From positions 1 through 45,171 of the forward strand of contig QZJU01000019.1 of the NCBI GenBank assembly GCA_003597955.1: a stretch of DNA of 45,171 nt, given 5' to 3'. The stretch is from Candidatus Parcubacteria bacterium. Its GTDB lineage: Bacteria > Patescibacteriota > Patescibacteriia > PEXW01. Positions 15,346 to 21,013 of the stretch are shown in pieces. A program made the translations under genes and the position numbers. The notes under the pieces were generated by a model. That model saw nothing but the letters and a program-made list of their open reading frames with translations. It was not told the DNA's origin and made no database searches. The first letter of the stretch is position 1, and every line of letters begins with the position of its first letter.

Positions 15346-15494
15346 ACCTTAAGTTTCCAAATGGTGGTGAAAAGCGTGAAAACCAAGAGTCCGCTGCCCA
15401 TAACCACCATGGCCGCAAGTTTATAACCCACAGCCAGTTTTAGTTCATAAGCGGTTTGGGTTTTTACCAAGTTTTTTATTTTTGGCTTTTCCAT
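15342..15494 (-). CDS. Small membrane protein, 50 residues, translationally coupled to the AAA+ gene
   Basis: Absent from the ORF track because of length. Reads [20 protein letters not shown] at the N-terminus, then a single span of about 22 residues ([19 protein letters not shown]) and ends TTIWKLKV. Its TGA overlaps the ATG of the AAA+ gene by four bases, and it begins nine bases after the CorA-like gene, so it fills the gap exactly and is very likely translated. Basic and amphipathic N-terminus inside, short C-terminus outside. It may be an adaptor or assembly subunit for its neighbours. No family recognised. Confidence 0.65.
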   Translation of the reverse strand: MEKPKIKNLVKTQTAYELKLAVGYKLAAMVVMGSGLLVFTLFTTIWKLKV

Positions 15495-15503
15495 ATTTAT
15501 ATT

Positions 15504-16439
15504 TTAAATCCAGCGCATTTTTTTGAAAATTGCCACAGCGCTCGTGCCAATCAAGAAGAGGATAAGTATAAGTAGATAAAATCCAAATTGCATTTCTACA
15601 AGTGGGGTGTTCGGAAGCCGGGCGGCAAAAATCGTTACGGCCAAGGTCAGGGTGAAAATCACGACCGAAATTGTAGTATAAGTTTTCATGATGTCGTTCA
15701 AACGGAAAGAAATCAGCGATTCGTTGGTGGCCTGGAGGGCTTCCACCGCCTCCTTGAACGCTTCCAAGTGATCCCAAATTTCTTTGGACTTTTCCACGGC
15801 GTTAGAAATAACGGCATCGCTTTGGTTTTCAGGCACGAGTTTCAAAAGCCGGTTAGCCGGGCTTAATTTTTTTATGGTATTTTTGTGAGCCTGCATGATT
15901 TTCCGGAAATCCACGATATTCCGCCGGGAAATCAAGATTTCTTGCACCATGGATTTTTCCTGGCCGCGGAAAATCAGCTTTTCAATCGCGTGTAAATCCA
16001 AGGACATGTGATCCAACATTGGCATGCAGGCGTTCAGCTGCTGGGTGATAATGTCAGCTAGCAAAAGTAAAGCATTACTCTTGGTGAGGGAGCCGGATTG
16101 GCTGTGCGCGAGGAAGTCTTCGAACATTTTATTGACCACGGGCAGCTTGCCGTCATGGGTTGTGATCAGATAATCTTTGCCGATAAAGAAATCAATTTCC
16201 GAAGACTCGATTTCCCTGGTTTTGCGGTTGTAAACCGGGAAAAGCAAAACCAAAAAGGCGTAAGAAGGGTAAATCTCCAGTTTGGGTCTTTGGCCGGTAG
16301 TAATACACTCTTTAATATCCAGAGCATGGAAGTACGGAAAATTCTTCCTCAAATAGTTTATTTCAGGCGTGTCATCAGCCGTTGCGCCTGTAATATAGAT
16401 CCAACGACAATTTGAAACCTTGGCTTCACGAATCGGCAT
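15504..16439 (-). CDS. CorA-like transporter family protein lacking the GMN motif
   Basis: 311 residues with CorA architecture: an alpha/beta cytoplasmic domain (residues 1-150, with DYLITTHDGKLPVVNKMFED), long stalk helices (LHAIEKLIFRGQEKSMVQEI; EIWDHLEAFKEAVEALQATN) and two C-terminal spans (ISVVIFTLTLAVTIFAARLP and FGFYLLILILFLIGTSAVAI) ending in the basic KKMRWI. CorA channels carry Mg2+ or other divalent ions as pentamers with a Gly-Met-Asn selectivity motif after the first span; here that place reads ARLPNTPLVEMQF. Ion specificity or channel function may therefore differ. It is the first gene of a four-gene operon with an anchored AAA+ ATPase and is preceded by a 200-nt structured leader. 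Confidence 0.85.
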   Translation of the reverse strand: MPIREAKVSNCRWIYITGATADDTPEINYLRKNFPYFHALDIKECITTGQRPKLEIYPSYAFLVLLFPVYNRKTREIESSEIDFFIGKDYLITTHDGKLPVVNKMFEDFLAHSQSGSLTKSNALLLLADIITQQLNACMPMLDHMSLDLHAIEKLIFRGQEKSMVQEILISRRNIVDFRKIMQAHKNTIKKLSPANRLLKLVPENQSDAVISNAVEKSKEIWDHLEAFKEAVEALQATNESLISFRLNDIMKTYTTISVVIFTLTLAVTIFAARLPNTPLVEMQFGFYLLILILFLIGTSAVAIFKKMRWI

Positions 16440-16639
16440 AAAAAGTAGTGGTTTTTATTTTTGTTGGGATTTTGTTTTATCCGCCTTCGCAGGAAACCCC
16501 GGGTTTACCCGTGGATGAATGCGATTGAGAGCGCTGCGGCGGATGTCACTTCCCAAGCGCGGCGGATAACCCGCCGAAACATCTGTGCGTAGGCGGGTAT
16601 TTATGCAGGTGCCACGGACTAGCCCGTAAGGCTCCATTT
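16440..16639 (-). promoter_or_regulatory. GC-rich structured 5' leader (or leaderless upstream ORF) of the CorA-like operon
   Basis: About 200 nt between a strong promoter and the first ATG, clearly richer in G+C than the flanks. Minus-strand helices: CCGTGG/CCACGG enclosing most of the leader, CCCGCC/GGCGGG, GCGCT/AGCGC, and AGCC/GGGCT at the 5' end. GGCGGG can pair with CCCGCC or GGCGG with CCGCC, allowing two alternative folds. The same DNA also encodes a 60-codon ORF (16455-16637) whose ATG lies eight bases after the -10 box. Either a regulatory RNA, perhaps metal-responsive given the CorA-like gene, or a repeat copy. No known riboswitch recognised. Confidence 0.4.
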
Positions 16640-16645
16640 AACTAT

Positions 16646-16674
16646 ATTTTAGCACGATTTGGGATTTTTTGCAA
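16646..16674 (-). promoter_or_regulatory. Promoter of the CorA-like/AAA+ operon
   Basis: TTGCAA, exactly 17 bp, TAAAAT on the minus strand. Upstream of it, 16694-16723 holds a strong TTTAGGTATAACC/GGTTATGCCTAAA hairpin; the rest of 16724-16840 shows nothing recognisable. Confidence 0.65.
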
Positions 16675-16840
16675 GTTTCTGTCTTAATAAAATTTAGGTA
16701 TAACCTTTGGGTTATGCCTAAAACCCGAAACCATCATTTTTAAGGGTTATGCGGCCAGTCGGGATGTGTAAAAGTTTTGTTGTCAGCGCTCGCTTTGGAA
16801 ATGAAAAAAAATTTTCAATTCGCTCGTTTCGTTTGGCAAT

Positions 16841-16872
16841 AAAAAACCGGCAATTCATTTTTGAATTGCCGG
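16841..16872 (-). terminator. Intrinsic terminator of the lipoprotein operon
   Basis: CCGGCAATTC/GAATTGCCGG perfect ten-pair stem with a T run on the minus strand, directly after the stop of the second lipoprotein gene. Confidence 0.88.
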
Positions 16873-16877
16873 CAGAA

Positions 16878-17309
16878 TCAATACGCGTCTCGCCAGGTTC
16901 TCACCGTAAAAGTGAAAATTTCGGTATCGGCATAGCGGTTGTCACCAGCCCAAGCCGAAGTAATTTCGCACCTGATTTCGTGGTCACCGTTTGCCGGATT
17001 GCCAAAATGAAAGCGCGGGCCGTTTTCTCGGAGAATACCATCCACAAACCATCGGATTTCTGAAACATAGGTGGATTGTTTTAAGCCTGTTTCATAGAAG
17101 ACAACCAGCCCGCCGGCTGAAGTTGGCCAGAGCAAGGTGGAGTTATCCAGAATCTGTCTGGGCGTTCGGCCTGGCCCTTCAACCATGACCCCGCCACCGG
17201 CCGGCCGATCCGAGCGCTGGCCAGAGATTCCGCCCTGAACCGTCCAACTGGCGCAACCTATGAAGCTTAAACAAAGAATGACGGTTAAGAATATAATCAG
17301 AGTTCTCAT
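16878..17309 (-). CDS. Putative lipoprotein, second of a pair
   Basis: 143 residues. A signal peptide MRTLIIFLTVILCLSFIGC ends in a lipobox (FIGC) whose Cys would be lipidated and exposed outside. The mature part is Gly-rich near its start and then beta-rich with an Ig-like feel (SEIRWFVDGILREN; GDHEIRCEITSAW; IFTFTVRTW), perhaps a PKD/Ig-type fold. GGAGG six bases upstream gives a good ribosome site, and the ATG overlaps the upstream gene by four bases (ATGA), so the pair is coupled. Function unknown. Confidence 0.7.
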   Translation of the reverse strand: MRTLIIFLTVILCLSFIGCASWTVQGGISGQRSDRPAGGGVMVEGPGRTPRQILDNSTLLWPTSAGGLVVFYETGLKQSTYVSEIRWFVDGILRENGPRFHFGNPANGDHEIRCEITSAWAGDNRYADTEIFTFTVRTWRDAY

Positions 17310-17719
17310 TTGCAGCCTCCAGTCAACTCTGACACGATTAGAGTCGTGTCGTTTTTGTATACTTCATACGGTCCGTAGAAAAATGGCCCGTAAGCCAGAT
17401 TGATGCTGACATACTGGACGGGCGAAGGCACGCCGATTTGGACCGCGCTATTCACCAGGTCAAAATCTTTAGTCGCCGGCTGGGTGGGCGCGGGCACTTG
17501 GCTAACAGTGATTCTCCCGCCGCATAAGTATAAACCGTCGGCAGTCTGGAATTTGACCGTGAACCAGTCCCGAGGGAAATTTCGGTTTGAATCGAATTTC
17601 ATTCGAACATCCAGGCTTCCGCCCTCAACGAAGTATTCGGGATGATTAAAAGGTGCACAACCCATGAATCCAACGCCTAAAATTAAGACGCATATTGCGA
17701 ATTTAAAGAACAGTTTCAT
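17306..17719 (-). CDS. Putative lipoprotein, first of a pair
   Basis: 137 residues. Signal peptide with lipobox VGFMGC at residues 16-21 and an immediate Ala-Pro after the Cys, so outer-surface anchoring is expected. The mature domain is beta-rich (GSLDVRMKFDSN, WFTVKFQTADGLYLCGGRIT, QYVSINLAYGPFFYGPYEVY) and has two further Cys, one close to the C-terminus. Not recognised. A TTGACA-17-TAGTGT promoter lies upstream with a leader near 40 nt and an AAGGCAGG site, the style of the self-contained minus-strand modules. The two lipoproteins probably work together. Confidence 0.7.
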   Translation of the reverse strand: MKLFFKFAICVLILGVGFMGCAPFNHPEYFVEGGSLDVRMKFDSNRNFPRDWFTVKFQTADGLYLCGGRITVSQVPAPTQPATKDFDLVNSAVQIGVPSPVQYVSINLAYGPFFYGPYEVYKNDTTLIVSELTGGCK

Positions 17720-17757
17720 GTTTACCTGCCTTATTTTTTGGTTTTTATTATCGACTT

Positions 17758-17786
17758 ACACTATCACCAAAAACCTAATTTGTCAA
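17758..17786 (-). promoter_or_regulatory. Promoter of the lipoprotein operon
   Basis: TTGACA, 17 bp, TAGTGT on the minus strand; faces the divergent methyltransferase gene. Confidence 0.6.
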
Positions 17787-17815
17787 GAGCTAAATAAATC
17801 AGTTAAGCTAAACAC

Positions 17816-18328
17816 ATGTGGTTTTGGCTTATCTTTATTGTGGCGTTGTTTGTTTTGGGCACGATGGCCTGGGCAGGTTTGAAGGCCGCGCCCTGGGTGC
17901 CAACGCGTTCGGCGGATTTTGAAAGAATACTTAAGCTCGCTGAAATAAAAGCCGGACAGACAATTTTTGAGTTGGGCGCAGGCGAAGGCCGGTTGTTGAA
18001 AGTTTTCAGCCAGACTCCGGCCGCCAAAATAATCGGTTACGAAATTTCAATCCTGCCTTTTTTGATTGCGCGATGGCGGTGCCGGAAATTGGGACATAAG
18101 GTCGAATTAAAGTTTAAGGACTTTTTTCAAGCGCCCTTTGCCAAGGCAAATGTGATTTTTTGTTTTTTGACACCAACGGCAATGCGAAAACTTAAAACAA
18201 AATTTGAGGCCGAGTGTGAGCCGGGAACCCAAATCATTTCTTATGCTTTCAGCGTTCCGGGCTGGAATGCCGATGCTGTTGACAAACCTGGCGCTAAAGA
18301 CATTGGGATTTATAAATACACGATTTAA
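17816..18328 (+). CDS. Membrane-anchored FAM173-like class I SAM-dependent methyltransferase
   Basis: 170 residues. An N-terminal span (FWLIFIVALFVLGTMAWAGL) is followed by a linker (APWVPTRSADFERILKLAEI) and a short Rossmann methyltransferase. Motif I is FELGAGEGRLLKV, motif II IIGYEISILPFLIARWR, a post-II strand KVELKFKDFF, and then VIFCFLTPTAMRKLKTKFE and IISYAFSVPGW. This order, including the anchor, the GYE-acid and the final [FS]-x-x-P-x-W, matches the FAM173 family, whose animal members are membrane-bound protein lysine methyltransferases acting on the ATP synthase c-ring and the ADP/ATP carrier. The bacterial substrate is unknown. Monocistronic, with a strong terminator. Confidence 0.75.
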   Translation: MWFWLIFIVALFVLGTMAWAGLKAAPWVPTRSADFERILKLAEIKAGQTIFELGAGEGRLLKVFSQTPAAKIIGYEISILPFLIARWRCRKLGHKVELKFKDFFQAPFAKANVIFCFLTPTAMRKLKTKFEAECEPGTQIISYAFSVPGWNADAVDKPGAKDIGIYKYTI

Positions 18329-18337
18329 ACCCGCTTG

Positions 18338-18395
18338 ACCCCGCACCACCCTGCACCGAAATGGTGCAGGGTGGTGCGGGGTTGACTGGTTTTTC
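18338..18395 (+). terminator. Long perfect hairpin with T tract
   Basis: Two 20-nt arms (ACCCCGCACCACC... and its exact complement) around GAAAT, followed by a short T run at 18390-18394. It ends the methyltransferase transcript; its right arm abuts the -35 box of the next gene. Confidence 0.75.
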
Positions 18396-18410
18396 CGCGT
18401 TTGGTAAATT
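18382..18410 (+). promoter_or_regulatory. Promoter of the 18445 gene
   Basis: TTGACT, exactly 17 bp, TAAATT, with a leader of about 28 nt and no Shine-Dalgarno. Confidence 0.65.
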
Positions 18411-18444
18411 AAGTCCATCAAACAAACCGTTTAATTAAACAAAT

Positions 18445-19119
18445 ATGACAGACCAAAACACAGATCCAATTATGCAAGTTCGACAGTTGCTGGCTGAAGC
18501 CAAAGCTTCCATTCAGTCGGCTGAATTTATTTTGGGCGAAAATTCGGAATTGCCTGGCAAAAAAATTAATGTCAACGCGCAAGCGCGCAAAGAAGGTTCA
18601 GTATCAGTGGAAGGCGAAAACCGGGTAATTGAAGGTATTTTTGACGGTCAGCACATGGTCGGTCCGGACGGCAAGCAGTATTCCGTGCCGGCGAACTATG
18701 CTTCCAAATCCAAGCTGGTGGAAGGCGACAAGTTGAAGCTGACGATTACGCCGGACGGCGCTTTTATTTATAAGCAGATCGGTCCGATTGATCGCGTTCG
18801 CGTGGTTGGTAAGCTGGTTCGGGACGAGCAGACGGATGAATTTCAAGTTGTGGCCAATGGCGCGCCTTACCGGGTTTTGCTGGCAAGCATAACTTACTTT
18901 AAAGGTGATGCCGGCGATGATGTCGTGATTTTACTGCCAAAAGACCACCAAGCGAAATTTGCAGCCGTGGAAAATATTATAAAGCGAGTCCCCGGCCAGG
19001 AGCCCGTGGAAGCCGTGGCAGCAGAAGTTGTGGAAGGCGATTCAGGCGAAATCCTGCTTGAAGTAAAAGCTGGGGAAGTGGAAACGCCAGAAACTCAGGA
19101 TAAAATTGACGAAATTTAA
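18445..19119 (+). CDS. Conserved hypothetical cytoplasmic protein, 224 residues
   Basis: Soluble and acidic, no signal peptide. An N-terminal helix (VRQLLAEAKASIQSAEFILG) precedes two small beta-barrel-like units (ENRVIEGIFDGQHMVGPDGK through VEGDKLKLTITPDGAFIYKQ; VRVVGKLVRDEQTDEFQVVA through YRVLLASITYFKGDAGDDVV) and a C-terminal acidic tail. The helix plus acidic linker recalls L7/L12-like architecture, but L7/L12 signatures are not present. Probably a CPR-type family of unknown role. It has its own promoter, and codon use suggests good expression. Confidence 0.7.
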   Translation: MTDQNTDPIMQVRQLLAEAKASIQSAEFILGENSELPGKKINVNAQARKEGSVSVEGENRVIEGIFDGQHMVGPDGKQYSVPANYASKSKLVEGDKLKLTITPDGAFIYKQIGPIDRVRVVGKLVRDEQTDEFQVVANGAPYRVLLASITYFKGDAGDDVVILLPKDHQAKFAAVENIIKRVPGQEPVEAVAAEVVEGDSGEILLEVKAGEVETPETQDKIDEI

Positions 19120-19122
19120 AGC

Positions 19123-19587
19123 TTAACGCTTTTTCTGCCGCCGGCTTTTCACGCCTTCGGAAATCAGCCAAAAGCACAAAACCGTTCCGCTGATGATGGG
19201 CAAATCCGGCGGCAGGCGATAGCCATGGCCGTTGCCCCAGAGCGTGACTAGGGCGACCAGAATAATCAGCGTGAACATCCAAAGCAGGACAAAAAGTTCG
19301 CCGCGCAGGCCACGGCTGGCGTATTTTTTCTGCATCCTTAAAATTTCTTTATCGCCCACATAGGCGCCGACCAGCGTAAGGTATAAAGTCGAGGCCAGTG
19401 TGGGAACGCGAATTTGGCTTTTTGAAAAAAATTCCAAAATCAGCCAGCCCCAAACGATAAGTGTGTAGGCATTCAAAAAATAAATGAAAGCTTTTACTCG
19501 GTGAATCATTTTTTCAAAACTTGCTTGGGTTTCTTGGGAAAGTTTAGCGTCAACAAGCCGCCGTGTCAATAAATCTAGCACCTTCAT
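19123..19587 (-). CDS. Hypothetical membrane protein
   Basis: 154 residues, three or four spans: FIYFLNAYTLIVWGWLILEF, STLYLTLVGAYVG, LFVLLWMFTLIILVALVTLW and LPIISGTVLCFWLISEGV, with basic ends (MIHRVK near the front, KSRRQKKR at the back). The cytoplasmic loop DKEILRMQKKYASRGLRGE is conserved-looking. Not recognised. Its stop lies three bases from the convergent 18445 gene, and it is divergent from the SOD gene about 100 bp away. Confidence 0.65.
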   Translation of the reverse strand: MKVLDLLTRRLVDAKLSQETQASFEKMIHRVKAFIYFLNAYTLIVWGWLILEFFSKSQIRVPTLASTLYLTLVGAYVGDKEILRMQKKYASRGLRGELFVLLWMFTLIILVALVTLWGNGHGYRLPPDLPIISGTVLCFWLISEGVKSRRQKKR

Positions 19588-19629
19588 ACGAGTTATTCTT
19601 ACACAGGTGTTGGATAAACTAATACTAAT

Positions 19630-19658
19630 TTGACATGAGTTAAAGCCTTGTTTATACT
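19630..19658 (+). promoter_or_regulatory. Promoter of the superoxide dismutase gene
   Basis: TTGACA, 17 bp, TATACT. The leader begins with the palindrome TTAAAGCTTAAGCTTTTAA, a possible operator or 5' hairpin, and no Shine-Dalgarno follows. Confidence 0.7.
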
Positions 19659-19690
19659 GTTAAAGCTTAAGCTTTTAATATAAATATTTT

Positions 19691-20302
19691 ATGTCTAAAT
19701 CTTTTGTCACCCCGCCCTTGCCTTACGCGTATAATGCCCTGGAGCCGTACATTGACGCAGAAACCATGAAATTGCACCACGACAAGCATCACGTGGCTTA
19801 CACGACAAAGCTAAACGCGGCCTTGGAAAAATACCCTGCCTGGTTTGACAAATCGGCCGAAGAAATTTTGACTGACCTGGTTAAAATCCCCGAAGACATC
19901 CGAGCGCAAGTCAGGAATTTTGGCGGCGGACATGTTAACCACGCCATGTTTTGGGAGGTTATGGCTCCTGACGCGGTCGGCAAACCGTCAGGCGAGTTGC
20001 TAAAAGCCATTGAAAAAGATTTCGGCAGCTTTGAAGAATTCCAGATTAAATTTGAAGATGCGGCCAATACTCAGTTTGGTTCAGGTTGGGCCTGGTTGAG
20101 CGTGGCTGATGGTAAACTTCTAGTGGAAAAAACCGCAAACCAGGATTCGCCATTGACTTTAAGTCACCGGCCAATTTTGATGCTGGATGTTTGGGAGCAC
20201 GCTTATTATTTGAAATACCGAAACATGCGTCAGGATTATGTGAAGGCTTTTTGGAATGTTGTGAACTGGCAGGCCGTCATGGCGAAATTCAAAAGCGCTT
20301 AA
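19691..20302 (+). CDS. sodA: Fe/Mn superoxide dismutase
   Basis: Converts superoxide to oxygen and hydrogen peroxide in the cytoplasm. 203 residues, full length. Metal ligands are visible: His in MKLHHDKHH near residue 29, His in GGGHVNHAMFWEVM near residue 80, and Asp and His in LDVWEHAYYLKYRN near residue 166. The GGGHxNHxxFW form and GSGWAWL favour a manganese or cambialistic enzyme over strict iron. No signal peptide. A consensus promoter with a palindromic leader suggests regulation. The last 14 bases overlap the convergent methyltransferase gene. Confidence 0.95.
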   Translation: MSKSFVTPPLPYAYNALEPYIDAETMKLHHDKHHVAYTTKLNAALEKYPAWFDKSAEEILTDLVKIPEDIRAQVRNFGGGHVNHAMFWEVMAPDAVGKPSGELLKAIEKDFGSFEEFQIKFEDAANTQFGSGWAWLSVADGKLLVEKTANQDSPLTLSHRPILMLDVWEHAYYLKYRNMRQDYVKAFWNVVNWQAVMAKFKSA

Positions 20303-21008
20303 AGATCGAAACCAAATTATGCCCGAATAACCAACTGGTTTTTTGGCCTTTTTTGGTGGCGTATTGTCTTAGGGTTTGTAAGCCGGAAGATTCGGCTAAT
20401 TTTTTCAATTCCCAAAAAGTAAAGCCGTGCAGGTATCTTTTGCCGATTATTTCGCCATCGCTGTTTTTCCAGTATTTAAAAACATCACCAAAATCAAGAG
20501 GCAGGCCTTGGAAAATTTTTTTCAAACATATGCGCAATTGCCCGCGCCACCAGCCAACTTGCCACAAATTCCAATTTAACAGAATCAGGAGTCCGTCCTT
20601 TTTTAAAACTCGAGCGAGTTCTCGCATGGCCTGGTGTCGATAAATATCAGAAGGAATATGGTGCAAGGTCGCCAGGCACAAAACAACATCAAAAGTTTGG
20701 TCCGGATATGGCAAGGCAAGAATTGAAGCGGTTTGGAAGCGCTGATTTGGAAATTTCTGTTTTGCCAAGCCGACTAATTTCGGGCTAGAGTCAATGCCCC
20801 AGTATTCCACCGGCTTATTTTTCAATAATTCCAAAAATCGGCCATTTCCGCAGCCCGCGTCTAACACTTTATCCCCGGCTTTGATATACTCCAAAAAGTC
20901 TTGGAAGTCTGGCCAGTTAAAATGCCGGGTTTGCGAAAACTGCTCGGCGATCGTCTCATAGACTTTTTGGTTATCAGCAATTATTCTATCGGCGAATTCT
21001 TTATTCAT
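20289..21008 (-). CDS. Trm9/ALKBH8-like tRNA wobble-uridine methyltransferase (probable)
   Basis: 239 residues, class I SAM-dependent methyltransferase. The N-terminal VYETIAEQFSQTRHFNWPDF is the signature Y-x-x-I-A-x-x-F-S-x-T-R-x-x-x-W-P of Trm9/ALKBH8 enzymes, which methylate 5-carboxymethyluridine at tRNA position 34 to mcm5U. Motif I VLDAGCGNGRFLELL, motif II YWGIDSSPKLVGLA, motif IV FDVVLCLATLHHIP, and the family-typical AMRELARVLKKDGLLILLNW follow. The C-terminal half is longer than in a minimal Trm9. It is head-to-head with elp3 with only five bases between start codons; Elp3 makes the cm5U substrate. No Trm112-like partner is seen beside it. A different small-molecule methyltransferase remains possible. 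Confidence 0.75.
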   Translation of the reverse strand: MNKEFADRIIADNQKVYETIAEQFSQTRHFNWPDFQDFLEYIKAGDKVLDAGCGNGRFLELLKNKPVEYWGIDSSPKLVGLAKQKFPNQRFQTASILALPYPDQTFDVVLCLATLHHIPSDIYRHQAMRELARVLKKDGLLILLNWNLWQVGWWRGQLRICLKKIFQGLPLDFGDVFKYWKNSDGEIIGKRYLHGFTFWELKKLAESSGLQTLRQYATKKGQKTSWLFGHNLVSIFKRF

Positions 21009-21013
21009 AATTC

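Noticed and set aside
16455-16637. 60-residue minus-strand ORF in the CorA-like leader
   Set aside because: Not listed as a gene because composition is GC-driven and the same bases form many stems; kept only as an alternative for the leader.
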